A stretch of DNA of 49,063 bases from Bacteroidales bacterium. GTDB lineage: Bacteria > Bacteroidota > Bacteroidia > Bacteroidales > UBA3663. Position 1 is the stretch's first letter. The number at the start of each line of letters is the position of its first letter. Of the stretch, positions 1 through 9,292 are shown piece after piece. A program made the translations under genes and the position numbers. The stretch spans positions 1 through 49,063 of the forward strand of contig JAILKE010000027.1 of assembly GCA_024694125.1 (NCBI GenBank), given 5' to 3'. The notes below the pieces were generated by a model that saw only the letters and a list, made by a program, of their open reading frames with translations, had not been told where the DNA came from and searched no databases.

Positions 1-398
1 AGTGTGCCGCTCATCGCGAGAGCGCGGAAGCAGCCGCCGTTTCCGTCCGGAGCTTCCACATAATTGCCGTTTTCATCCTGCAACGGAGTGCCGTCCGGTT
101 TTAAGGCGCAGAGCATGCCCTGGTCAAAGAATCGGATGTAATCACGGTTGTAACCGAAGAAGGAATGATCCTCAAAATGCTGAACGGTTTCCGCATGATT
201 CAGCGGGGAAGTCATGATTGCCCAAGGGACCGGCTTTCCAGCCTTTGCGCCCAGGTTCATCAAGCGGCGCGCCTGCATCCGGAAAAGCGTCGCCTTGCTC
301 GGAAGGCCAAAATCATACGCGCCTTTCGGACCGTCAAAGCCCAAACGGGATCCCTGACCACCGGCGAGCGTAAACGCTGCAACAGCGCCCTGTTGCTG
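1..398 (-). pseudogene. UDP-sugar pyrophosphorylase (UDPGP family) fragment, upstream part missing, runs off the window
   Basis: About 132 codons read open on the minus strand from 398 down to the window edge. The translation has the nucleotide-binding loop LAGGQGSRLG, then FDGPKGAYDFGLPSK, then PWAIMTSPLNHAETV, FFDQGMLCAL and APDGNGG. This motif series is typical of eukaryotic-type UDP-N-acetylhexosamine/UTP-glucose-1-phosphate uridylyltransferases, which make UDP-sugars from UTP and sugar phosphates. The N-terminal part that should precede the loop is absent: a TAA lies in frame at 402-404, and beyond it the sequence becomes reverse-transcriptase coding. The downstream half lies outside the window. 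The family is certain from the motifs. Exact substrate is unknown, and whether this is a true pseudogene or an assembly join cannot be told here. Confidence 0.8.
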
Positions 399-683
399 CG
401 CTTAGTCGCCTCTTTCAGTTTCCGCCTGAGTTTGTCGTAGGTCTTTGGATGCACGCATAGATGACATTGTCCTTTGGCCGTATAGAAGGAGTATCCAAGA
501 TACTTCATCCCTCCCACATAACCCACTTCGGTCTTCTCTCGGTTTACTTTCAGCAGAAGGTTTCCCTCGATAAACCTCGTGACGGTCTTACAGACCCTCT
601 GGGCAGCGCGCTTGCTGCGGCAGAAGATGAGGCTGTCGTCCGCATAGCGGACAAAACGCAGTCCACGTCTTTCCAGTTCCTTG
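399..683 (-). pseudogene. ltrA: Group II intron reverse transcriptase/maturase fragment
   Basis: Roughly 95 codons on the minus strand encode the palm and thumb region of a group II intron-encoded protein. It starts at DKELERRG, passes through the catalytic box FVRYADDSLIFC (YADD, the metal-binding aspartates) and VNREKTEVGYVGGMKYLGYSFY, and ends near KRSN. A full maturase has over 400 residues. Here the fingers, the rest of the thumb, the DNA-binding and endonuclease parts, and any intron RNA are missing. The left junction enters a UDPGP-family gene in another frame; the right junction coincides with the stop codon of the pectate lyase gene. It cannot encode a working maturase. It is either a relic of a decayed intron or a repeat that joined unrelated sequences. 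Confidence 0.85.
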
Positions 684-3347
684 TCACTTCCCTTTCACCC
701 TCATACTCCACTCCTCGTAGCGCTCCAGTACCAGGACGGGCCAATAGCCATACCAGGCATAGCCCGTGCGGCGCTCGCCATTGACCTCGGCGAGAGAGGA
801 GACCTTCTGCCCCTTGCGGGTGCAGAAGAAAGGAGTATTGTCGGCACACTCGTAGAAGCGCGCCCAGATGAGGGGAGCCGTGACATCGTGCACCACTACA
901 TTGTCGTAGGGATACTCGTGATTGAACTGCTCCGATTCGGGGATAGATACCCGTTCCACACGCAGGCCCGATATAGCGACACGGCGCAACCAGGCTACGG
1001 CACAATCCACCGCCTCTATTACTTCGGCCGATGGCTCGCGTATGTCCATGAGCAGATTGATGATAGGACAACTCTCGTTGGCGGTGAGACCCGGCAACTC
1101 GAACGAACGGGCGCCCGTAGGCAGAAGCGTCACATTGTCGTGCTGCTGTGCCCATGCCGTCTTGATGCCATCCTGCACATACTGGCAATCCAGTATCATG
1201 CGGATGCCACGGTCATAGGCAACGCGGATGCGACTGCGCAGCGAGTCATCGATCCAACCATAGACAGGATCGTCGTACAGGATACGCTGCATCAACTGCA
1301 GGGCCCCCGGAGTCACTTCATCATTCATCGTGATGGCATCCACATCCCAGCCACGCCAACCGCCGTTGGCCTTCTGCGTATCGAGCAGATACATCAGTCC
1401 GCTTTGCGCACCCACACGATAGCGGTCCTGACCCGTGAGGCAATAAGTCTGGGCCAATAGTTCTATCTGCGGGAAGGTATTACGATTGTCCAACGTGGAC
1501 TGGCGATGATAGTCATCCAGGGCAGCCACGACGGAATCGACATTGAGCACGCCGAGCCAATCCATATTCTTCATCCATCCGCCGTCGGGATTCTGATAGG
1601 CAAGCAGATTGTCAGCTATGCCACGGTAGTCAGCCTCGTCCAGACGGGGGTAGTTACGTTCGCGGTGCAGCAGGTTCCAGTGATGAATACCGTCACGCAG
1701 TCCAGCTATGGAGGGGGCGTGCAACCAGTCTGCCAGTCGCGCCATGAGGCGGATATAGGACGAGGTCGATACCCCCTGGAACGTACTGTCGGGATAGTAG
1801 GGCGAGGTATCATACTCATCGCCTGCATTGGTCTCGGCATACGCATCAGTGCTGCTGGGTCGCTGGTCGTGCGGCATGGGCCGATAGGGATGACTCCCCT
1901 TGCCGATGGCGACCATCCAGGCACCCGAGGGCTGCTGCATGCGCAGGATATCGGCAACCGACGTGGGCAACGGTCCATTGTGCCTATATACGTTGGGATG
2001 AAAATAGAACGACGGTATCGCCGTGGTGCTGTCCGGATGCAGCAGTGGCGAGGTACGCAGCAGCGAATCGACGGACCAATGCTCGATGGTCCGGCACATC
2101 GCCTCGGCTTCCGCCAGATTGGCGTAGAAGGCCGAACTGTAATGCTTGATAGTACCGTGCAGATCCTGGTCGGTATAGTAGTGGCCATTGCCGACGTTCG
2201 AGCCGCAACGGTGCACGAAGAGCGGTCTGCCGTCATCGGGCGAGACGAATCTGGGCAACAGAACCGCCGCTGTGTCCCTTTTCAAGCCCCTCCACACACT
2301 TTCGTACTCGCGGGGCAGGATTATCCCACCCACGAAGCGAAGTGCGCTCCTGAAGCCCCGTATGAAGCGCTTGTCTCCTGTCAGGCTGTAGTAATAGCCC
2401 ATCACCCTCAGCATACGCAACGTGGTGGAGGTATTGACCGAGCGGGGTTCATAACTGCGCGCATGGCCCGGCAAGAGCGTCTCGGGGTCATACTGGTCCG
2501 CCCACCCTGCCAGGGGTTCAGGTTGCTGCAGGTCGGCCAACAGATAGATGGCACGGATGATAGGTTGGTACAAGTCCGTGCGGTGCAACGTCTGGTAGCA
2601 CTGCAGCAGGAACTCTACATTGTCCATCATCACATTGTCGTTGAGCGTGATGAAAGGCGAATAGTCTGCACGACCCTGGAACGAATGGTCGTACCGTAAC
2701 GGCCAACGCTGTGGCCAACCGCCATTGGGATACTGACTGTCGAGCACGAACTGAATGGCATGGTCCAATGCCCGGCGCACCTCGGCATCGTGCCGTTCCA
2801 GGTATAGTCGCAGCAGGAAGGAGGCGGCATCAATGGTCACGCCATCGTCGAACGTACAGTTGCCGTAGTAATACTGGAACTCCTCCATACGCCACGCCTG
2901 ACGGCCCACAGTGGCATAGAACTGGCGCAGGCGCTCCTCGCCTTCCAGGTCCTCCACATAGTTCCAACCGCCTTCGGGATGTTGTACACTGATCAATGAG
3001 TGTGCCACACGCAGGGCCTGCTCATAGTAGTAGTCATCGCCCGTGGCGTGGAGGGCATCAATCAACATTTGACCCATAGCGGGAGTACCAGGGTCCTGGA
3101 GCCACACCATAGTGGGGGACGTAGCCTCGAGTTCGCCCCATCGGCGCGACCCATCGGCCATATATTCCCACACGAAGGCACCGTCATGACTGACAGAGTC
3201 CATCATATACTGCGTGGCACGACGCATGCCCTGCAACACCTCGTCACGCGTGGGTGCTGCCTGGTTAAAAACGGATTCAGCCAATACTGTGTGTGGTGTG
3301 GCAGATAATAAAGTAATGCAAATAGCAGATAATACAGGTGTTTTCAT
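684..3347 (-). CDS. Secreted pectate lyase, PL10-type, two lyase-like domains
   Basis: This 887-residue protein begins with a signal peptide (MKTPVLSAICITLLSATPHTVLA). I place the start at 3347 rather than the upstream in-frame ATG at 3450, because the signal peptide begins there and the upstream stretch lies in the susD terminator region. It has two alpha-helical repeats of PL10 (PelA) character. The first carries NGGWPQRWPLRYD and WADQYDPETLLPGHARSYEP (around residue 290). The second carries NGGWRGWD, AQQHDNVTLLPTGARSFELP (around residue 730) and the usual family ending TGYAWYGYWP. PL10 enzymes cleave polygalacturonate by calcium-dependent beta-elimination, probably with an arginine base; the arginine of the AR-S-[YF]-E box is my inferred candidate. 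About 200 residues separate the domains. Neighbours susC and susD suggest a pectin utilisation locus. Confidence 0.85.
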   Translation of the reverse strand: MKTPVLSAICITLLSATPHTVLAESVFNQAAPTRDEVLQGMRRATQYMMDSVSHDGAFVWEYMADGSRRWGELEATSPTMVWLQDPGTPAMGQMLIDALHATGDDYYYEQALRVAHSLISVQHPEGGWNYVEDLEGEERLRQFYATVGRQAWRMEEFQYYYGNCTFDDGVTIDAASFLLRLYLERHDAEVRRALDHAIQFVLDSQYPNGGWPQRWPLRYDHSFQGRADYSPFITLNDNVMMDNVEFLLQCYQTLHRTDLYQPIIRAIYLLADLQQPEPLAGWADQYDPETLLPGHARSYEPRSVNTSTTLRMLRVMGYYYSLTGDKRFIRGFRSALRFVGGIILPREYESVWRGLKRDTAAVLLPRFVSPDDGRPLFVHRCGSNVGNGHYYTDQDLHGTIKHYSSAFYANLAEAEAMCRTIEHWSVDSLLRTSPLLHPDSTTAIPSFYFHPNVYRHNGPLPTSVADILRMQQPSGAWMVAIGKGSHPYRPMPHDQRPSSTDAYAETNAGDEYDTSPYYPDSTFQGVSTSSYIRLMARLADWLHAPSIAGLRDGIHHWNLLHRERNYPRLDEADYRGIADNLLAYQNPDGGWMKNMDWLGVLNVDSVVAALDDYHRQSTLDNRNTFPQIELLAQTYCLTGQDRYRVGAQSGLMYLLDTQKANGGWRGWDVDAITMNDEVTPGALQLMQRILYDDPVYGWIDDSLRSRIRVAYDRGIRMILDCQYVQDGIKTAWAQQHDNVTLLPTGARSFELPGLTANESCPIINLLMDIREPSAEVIEAVDCAVAWLRRVAISGLRVERVSIPESEQFNHEYPYDNVVVHDVTAPLIWARFYECADNTPFFCTRKGQKVSSLAEVNGERRTGYAWYGYWPVLVLERYEEWSMRVKGK

Positions 3348-3427
3348 CGAATCAAAACTTCTGGTGAGAGCACAAAAAACAAAACTGAGATAAGGTAAAT
3401 GCGACGGCCTCACAGCCCACAGTCGCA

Positions 3428-3477
3428 GAAAAAACAATAATGCTGGCCACACCTATCGACAGGTGCAGACCAGCATT
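3428..3477 (-). terminator. Hairpin with T-tract after susD, before the lyase gene
   Basis: On the minus strand the sequence just past the susD stop forms a long imperfect stem, with AATGCTGG and CCAGCATT as the base, followed by a run of six T residues. It lies between susD and the lyase gene. It should end or attenuate transcription, giving more susC/susD than lyase mRNA. This is seen directly as a palindrome; function is inferred. Confidence 0.75.
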
Positions 3478-3492
3478 AATATTTCAGAGAGA

Positions 3493-5664
3493 TTACTCCT
3501 GCTTGAAGCCGTAACCATTGGTGATGGTACCACCAGAGGTCAGGATAACATTAGGAGTGAGAGGCCACAGATAGACTGGAGCGGTCTCGTAATCATAGTC
3601 GAAGAAGAGGTACGTAGAGTACTCGTCCTTGTTGTCAACCAACTGCTTGCCATACTCGGTCTTGGTATAACCCTGAGCCTCGAGAGCAGCAGCCTCAGCA
3701 CCAGCAGGATCAATGTACTTGAACAGACCCTTGATAGCGAGGTTGGTCAGGTTGCCTGCAGTAAGGTTCTTGGCAATGTTAGCCTCGGTCACACCGCACT
3801 TGATACCGGCAGCAGACCAGTCATCATTCTGACCACGCCAACCTGGGAAGCGGATAGGATCATCCTCCATACCCTCAGGGCACTGAGTAGTCAAGCGATA
3901 ACCGATAGAATCCTTGGCATCAACCTGCTTGGTCCAAACATATGCCGAAATCTGGTTACCATTATCGAAGGTATAGTAGCCATCAGCCTCCAGACCAGCG
4001 ATCATCTTTTCGGTCAACTCCTTGATGCTCTGGATAGCCTCACCGACCAGACCGGTACGGATCAATGTCCAACGACGGTCGCCCTCGCCAGCATACTCGA
4101 AGCCACGCTCCTGAACGACAGCCTTGAGCATAGAGCCGCAAGATGTGATGAAGGCATCGGTATTGGCCTTGCCTTCAGGGAATGAGCGCTCACGGACCAG
4201 AGCCAAGTAAGTCTTGGCCTCGCCGTCTTCGCCCAACCATGCACAAGCCTCGGCATAACCCAGGTACATCTCGGCCATACGCATGTATGGGCCATTGATG
4301 CCCGAAGTACGCTGCTTGAGTGCGTATGGATTGGCCATACGGTTCTCGTCCCACTTGTTGAGCGTCAGACCACCAGCGGAGCTCTTAGAACCAGGAGTGA
4401 AAGGAATCAGAGTCTCGGCGCCCTTACCTGTAGAACCAGTGACGCAGACACTGACGTCGCGACGCTTGTCGTTAGGATCGAAGACACCCCAGTAGAAAGC
4501 TGGGTTGATACGGCCCTGACCATAAGCCTTACATGGGAAGTTGTTCGAACCGCCACCTGAAGAAACACGACCGAAAGAATATGGACGGGCATCATTACCG
4601 GTACCCTGAGTCATAGCATATTCGTTGATGGACTCATCAGCATACTCCAGATTGTTCATCTGCTGGAAGAAGTACTGATAAGGGTTGTCAAATACCTGAC
4701 CTGCAGAACCGGTCTTACGTGGATCGGCTGTATAGAAGGTAGCCGAACCAGGATTGTCAATGACAGCCTTGAAGGCAACCTTAGCCTTGGCTACATAGTC
4801 CTTCCAACGGTCTGGACGACCATACTTGGCATTGTCTGCACTGGCATTGACCTTACCCATATCCTCGAACGTTACAGCAGTACCGTCACCATAGGTATAG
4901 GTCATATCGCTGCGGCGAGTCTGATAACCGGCTGCGTCAAGGCAGATACGGCCCAAAAGACCCTCAGCAAAGGTACGAGAGAACTTATTCTTGGTCATGT
5001 TGGCATTTTCGCCGACACGATACATCACAGGGATGACAGTCTCCAACTGCTCGATCAACTGGTCGTAGATCACATAGCGAGAGACGAGGCCCTCGGATGA
5101 CTCATCGGCAGTAACCAACGGCACATCACCCATGAAACGGACCATCTCACGGTAGGCAGCTGCACGAGCGCAGACAGCCTCGCCGTACATCTGGCTGGCA
5201 GTATTGGCCTCACCTGCTTCGAGGGCAGCCTGTACATCATCCAGAGCCTCGGTCTGCTTGATGATGATGTTGGCAGGAGCTACTACATCGAAACCATGGC
5301 TGTATGGGCTGTTGGTCTCCTTGAGGTAACCCAACAGATTGTACTGGTTAGTATAGGTACCATTCTGATAGAAAGACTCAGGATAGTGACGGGCAGGCTG
5401 ATTGGTGAACTTCTCAGGGTGACGCTCGATGTCCGAACCGCACACCTCCGAAGCATAGTAAACACCATCACCGAAGAAGTCGCCCTGTCCGGCAGCACGC
5501 CATGCCTCATAGACACCGATCAGTGCTGCATTGGCAGTTTCATCGAACTTAAACACATCCGCAGCCTCCAATGTAGATGGAGATTTTTCCTCCAGGAAGT
5601 CGTCGCATGAGGCCATGCTCATCAATCCGGCTACGAAAAGAGTGGAATAATATATTTTTTTCAT
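3493..5664 (-). CDS. susD: SusD/RagB-family outer-membrane glycan-binding lipoprotein
   Basis: A 723-residue lipoprotein. The N-terminus MKKIYYSTLFVAGLMSMASC has a short hydrophobic stretch and an S-M-A-S-C lipobox, with acidic residues (CDDF) just after the cysteine, a pattern linked to surface export in Bacteroidetes. The next segment, FLEEKSPSTLEAADVF, is characteristic of SusD N-termini, and the TPR-like helical scaffold follows (for example YGEAVCARAAAYREMVRFMGD). SusD proteins cap the SusC barrel and bind oligosaccharides at the cell surface. The gene begins 37 nt after the susC stop and is surely co-transcribed with it. At 723 aa it is somewhat longer than the common 500-650. The pectate lyase next door suggests a pectic ligand, which is inference. 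Confidence 0.92.
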   Translation of the reverse strand: MKKIYYSTLFVAGLMSMASCDDFLEEKSPSTLEAADVFKFDETANAALIGVYEAWRAAGQGDFFGDGVYYASEVCGSDIERHPEKFTNQPARHYPESFYQNGTYTNQYNLLGYLKETNSPYSHGFDVVAPANIIIKQTEALDDVQAALEAGEANTASQMYGEAVCARAAAYREMVRFMGDVPLVTADESSEGLVSRYVIYDQLIEQLETVIPVMYRVGENANMTKNKFSRTFAEGLLGRICLDAAGYQTRRSDMTYTYGDGTAVTFEDMGKVNASADNAKYGRPDRWKDYVAKAKVAFKAVIDNPGSATFYTADPRKTGSAGQVFDNPYQYFFQQMNNLEYADESINEYAMTQGTGNDARPYSFGRVSSGGGSNNFPCKAYGQGRINPAFYWGVFDPNDKRRDVSVCVTGSTGKGAETLIPFTPGSKSSAGGLTLNKWDENRMANPYALKQRTSGINGPYMRMAEMYLGYAEACAWLGEDGEAKTYLALVRERSFPEGKANTDAFITSCGSMLKAVVQERGFEYAGEGDRRWTLIRTGLVGEAIQSIKELTEKMIAGLEADGYYTFDNGNQISAYVWTKQVDAKDSIGYRLTTQCPEGMEDDPIRFPGWRGQNDDWSAAGIKCGVTEANIAKNLTAGNLTNLAIKGLFKYIDPAGAEAAALEAQGYTKTEYGKQLVDNKDEYSTYLFFDYDYETAPVYLWPLTPNVILTSGGTITNGYGFKQE

Positions 5665-5701
5665 AGTAAAAAATCAATTTATTTGACTGTTAATGGTTCT
5701 G

Positions 5702-8700
5702 TTAGAAGGTAACATTCATACCGAAGGTGAAGGTACGAGCCTTAGGATATGCACAGTAGTCATAGTTAGGAGTTGGGAATCCAGTATCACTGGCATCCTC
5801 ATCGACACTGACCTCAGGATCCAGACCACTGTAACCGGTGAGGCAGAAGAGGTTGCCGCCAGTGAAGTAGATACGGGCATTGCTGATGCCTACCTTCTTG
5901 GTGAACTTGACAGGAACAGTATAACCTACAGTCAAAGTGTTGAGACGCAGATAAGATGCATCCTCGATGAACTCTGACGATACTACGCCATACTCAGCAA
6001 AGGCACAAGCATACTTGGTACCGCTGTTGATGCTGCGGAGTACATCTGGGTCAGTAACGAGCTCCAGGTCGCCAGCTGCATTGACCTGATAGTTCTTGAA
6101 GCAGTCTGAGACAAACGACAGACGGTTCTGGCCAAGGCTGTTATCCTTGTTACCCATCATAGAGTGCATGGCATTGGCATTATATACATTGCCACCGATC
6201 TGATAGGTGAAGCCCATCGACATATCGATCCACTTATACTTGGCATTGATGTTGAAACCACCATTGTGCTTAGCCTTGGTCTCGGCCAATACAGTGCAGT
6301 CGTTCTCATCAATGAAACCATCACCGTTGACATCCTCAAACTTGGCTGCACCTGGGAAAGCACGCTGTGCCTCACCGTCGCTCATGATATTGGTATTGTC
6401 GGCCAATGAGCTGACACCCGATGAGTAGTTGAGCAGGCGTGCATCAGGAATACCTTCCTTGAGGGTATAGGTACCATTGGCTGCATTGTAGTTAAAGTCA
6501 TCAACAGTATAGTAGCCACAAGACTTGAAGCCCTGGATGACACCCACTGGACGGCCCTCCTCTACGATGTAGTCGTAGTTAGGAATACGCATGGATGAAC
6601 CCCAACCGGTATGAGCGCTGGCCTGTACGTCGGCGTTGATAGCCTCGATGTTGTTCTTGTTGTAGTTGTAGTTGACAGTGACACCTACGGTCCAGTCTGC
6701 AGTACGGAGGATATCGTAGTTCAAGTTAACCTCGAATCCCTTGTTGGAGGTCTCGGCAACGTTCTGCATCTGGTAGGTATAACCAGAGTTCTGTGAGACT
6801 GGCACCTTCATCAACAGGTCCTCGGTAGAGTTCCAGTATGTCTCGATGCTACCATGTACGATACCATTGGCAATAGAGAAATCGAGACCGAGGTTGCGGC
6901 TGGTGGTAGTCTCCCACTTCAGGTCAGGATTTGGCATCATGTCGCTCTGGGTCCAGGTCTTCTGCTTGACACCATCGACAGTCACATACTTAGATGACCA
7001 ACAGTCACGCCACAGGCCAGATGAGATGTTGTCAGCACCGGTAGTACCGTAAGAAACGCGGAGCTTCAAGTTGTCAACCACATCCTTGGCATCCTCCATG
7101 AAGGCCTCATCGCTCAGACGCCATGCCAATGCACCACTGGGGAAATAACCCCAACGGTTGCCCTCGCCGAACTTGTTCGAACCGTCAGCACGCAGGGTGA
7201 AGCTGGCCAGATAACGGCCCTTGTATGAATAGTTGATTCGGCCGAACAAAGAAGAAGTCTTGACGCGCTCACCTACAGAAACCTCGTAGGTATCCATACC
7301 GCTGGTATTGGAAGCATAACCGGTCTCGTTCAAACGAGCGAAAGCATCAGAGAATGTGAAGCCCGATGGGTAGCCATAGCCGGTGAAGACGGTCTTGTTG
7401 GACTTGCTGACCATCAACTCCTCACCCAACATCACGGTCAGGTTGTTGGCCTCGCCCAGACCAGGAACTTCGTATGTCAACGTATTGACCATACGGACGC
7501 CATAACCGTTGCCCTGAGTGTGCTTAGCCTGGCTGTAGGCTGTGCTGTTAGGATCCTCTCCACCATTCCAGTACTTGGTCTCGCTCCAGTTGCGTGACAG
7601 CGAGAATTCGCTGCGCAGCTTCAGACCCTTGATAATGTCCCAAGTCAGACCTGCACGGTTGCGGATTCCGTACTTCTTCTCCTTGTTGGTATAGTTGTTG
7701 AGAATATCTACTGGATTGTAGGTCTCATCCACGTTAGGAGAGGCATTGCCCCAACCGGTATTGACATCGCCGTCACCGAGAGGATTATCGATAGGACGGA
7801 AACGATAGGCTGAGGTAGCCATATCGAACTTGGTACCCTCCAATGCGCGCTCGTAGTAGCGGATATCGAAATCAACAGAGAGTTTCTTGTTGATCTTCTG
7901 CTCCAACTTGGCATTGGCGCTGATACGCTTGTAACCAGAGAGGATACGGATACCCTCGTCATTCAGGTAGTTGAGAGAGGCAGTAACCTTGGTCTTCTCT
8001 GTACCGCCCGATACGCTCACATCGTGATTCCATGCAGAGGCTGTACGGAGCAAGTCGTCAACATAGTTGTGCGAACTGACGTTGGCATAGTCTGCATAGT
8101 GGTTGCCATAAGCAGAACCCAGACCAAAGGTACGGGCTACTGCCTGACCGAGCGAAGAACCATACTGGTTGGCTGCAGTCTGACCGGCGGTGAAGCCGTA
8201 ATCCTGTGCGTATGCCCAGTTCCAGTAGAGGTAATCCTGTGCGTCCTGAACCTCGAGCTCGTTGGCTGCCTTCTTGGACTGATAGTACATGCCGTAGCGT
8301 ACTACGCACTTGCCAGCCTTGGCACCCTTGGTAGTGATGAGGATAACGCCGTTAGCACCACGCGCACCGTAGATAGCGGTTGAGGCGGCATCCTTGAGCA
8401 CGTCCATGCTCTCGATGTTGTCGGCAGCGAGGTCAGAGATGTCCGATACCTGTACACCATCCACGATGTAGATAGGATCGTTGCTCTGGGTGATGGAGTT
8501 TCCACCACGGATGCGGACATTCATCGTTGCACCTGGACGACCATCCTGTGCCGTCACGCTCACACCTGGCATCATACCCTGCAGTGCCTGTGCTACGTTA
8601 GCTACTGGATTGGCCTTGAGTTGGTCACCCTTGATAGAGGCTACCGAACCCGTCAAGTCACGACGCTTCACGGTACCGTAACCGATCACGACGACGTCCT

Positions 8701-9034
8701 CGAGCTGTGCGACATCCTCCTTAAGAGTGACTTTGATTGTTTTTTGGCCTGCCACTGGTACGATCTGCTCGGTATAGCCGATGAACGTGACCTTGAGTTG
8801 GCCATTTTCTGGTACTCCTGTCAGGGTGAAGTTACCATCCATATCGGTGGTTGCACCCGTCGTAGTACCCACGATTACAACATTGGCGCCCAGGATGGGT
8901 TCTCCGAGGTCGTCAACAACAGTGCCGCTCACAGACTTGGTCTGGGCGAACACAGCAATACTACCTACCGCATACACGGCAAGCATCATAGCTGCTTTGC
9001 GCAGCCAGGACATCCTTGATGTACTGCTTTTCAT
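5702..9034 (-). CDS. susC: SusC/RagA-family TonB-dependent outer-membrane transporter
   Basis: The 1110-residue protein has a signal peptide (about residues 1-30, ending SIAVFAQ). A carboxypeptidase-regulatory-like fold follows (KSVSGTVVDDLGEPILGANV, about 33-110), then the SusC signature region (VVVIGYGTVKRRDLTGSVASI), a plug domain with VRIRGGNS and PIYIVDGV, the GARGANGVILITTKG motif, and a long beta-barrel ending in aromatic FGMNVTF. SusC proteins import oligosaccharides across the outer membrane using TonB energy and pair with SusD. It is the first gene of the locus, with a weak promoter-like box upstream. No regulator (hybrid two-component system, SusR or anti-sigma pair) is visible nearby, so control must be encoded elsewhere. 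Confidence 0.95.
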   Translation of the reverse strand: MKSSTSRMSWLRKAAMMLAVYAVGSIAVFAQTKSVSGTVVDDLGEPILGANVVIVGTTTGATTDMDGNFTLTGVPENGQLKVTFIGYTEQIVPVAGQKTIKVTLKEDVAQLEDVVVIGYGTVKRRDLTGSVASIKGDQLKANPVANVAQALQGMMPGVSVTAQDGRPGATMNVRIRGGNSITQSNDPIYIVDGVQVSDISDLAADNIESMDVLKDAASTAIYGARGANGVILITTKGAKAGKCVVRYGMYYQSKKAANELEVQDAQDYLYWNWAYAQDYGFTAGQTAANQYGSSLGQAVARTFGLGSAYGNHYADYANVSSHNYVDDLLRTASAWNHDVSVSGGTEKTKVTASLNYLNDEGIRILSGYKRISANAKLEQKINKKLSVDFDIRYYERALEGTKFDMATSAYRFRPIDNPLGDGDVNTGWGNASPNVDETYNPVDILNNYTNKEKKYGIRNRAGLTWDIIKGLKLRSEFSLSRNWSETKYWNGGEDPNSTAYSQAKHTQGNGYGVRMVNTLTYEVPGLGEANNLTVMLGEELMVSKSNKTVFTGYGYPSGFTFSDAFARLNETGYASNTSGMDTYEVSVGERVKTSSLFGRINYSYKGRYLASFTLRADGSNKFGEGNRWGYFPSGALAWRLSDEAFMEDAKDVVDNLKLRVSYGTTGADNISSGLWRDCWSSKYVTVDGVKQKTWTQSDMMPNPDLKWETTTSRNLGLDFSIANGIVHGSIETYWNSTEDLLMKVPVSQNSGYTYQMQNVAETSNKGFEVNLNYDILRTADWTVGVTVNYNYNKNNIEAINADVQASAHTGWGSSMRIPNYDYIVEEGRPVGVIQGFKSCGYYTVDDFNYNAANGTYTLKEGIPDARLLNYSSGVSSLADNTNIMSDGEAQRAFPGAAKFEDVNGDGFIDENDCTVLAETKAKHNGGFNINAKYKWIDMSMGFTYQIGGNVYNANAMHSMMGNKDNSLGQNRLSFVSDCFKNYQVNAAGDLELVTDPDVLRSINSGTKYACAFAEYGVVSSEFIEDASYLRLNTLTVGYTVPVKFTKKVGISNARIYFTGGNLFCLTGYSGLDPEVSVDEDASDTGFPTPNYDYCAYPKARTFTFGMNVTF

Positions 9035-9182
9035 GCTTTTCTAAGTTTAAGTTAAATAATAATATAGTTAGTGTGAATTCCCATGTTTCTACATACAATG
9101 AGCAGCGGATCTGCGCATTCGGGCAAAGTGGTATCCCAAGATTACAAAATTGATTAGCGGTGCAAAATACGTTATTTTTGGT

Positions 9183-9190
9183 CAAATATA
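9183..9190 (-). promoter_or_regulatory. Possible -7 box for the susC operon
   Basis: Read on the minus strand this is TATATTTG, matching the Bacteroidetes -7 consensus TAnnTTTG. The best -33 TTTG is 23 nt upstream, slightly far. It would give a leader of about 145 nt before susC. The 258-nt gap around it is very AT-rich and holds nothing else I recognise. Confidence 0.4.
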
Positions 9191-9292
9191 CAATTTTTTT
9201 AACAAAAAAGTGACAAATTAAACGCATTTTTATGATTTTCTTCTTAAAAAATACTAAAAATGCGCTTAATTGATTAGGCTAATCGGCCTTGG

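Noticed and set aside
1506-2699. 397-codon plus-strand open frame opposite the pectate lyase
   Set aside because: Its codons mirror the lyase gene, which has clear PL10 motifs, and the product has no domain; shadow frame.
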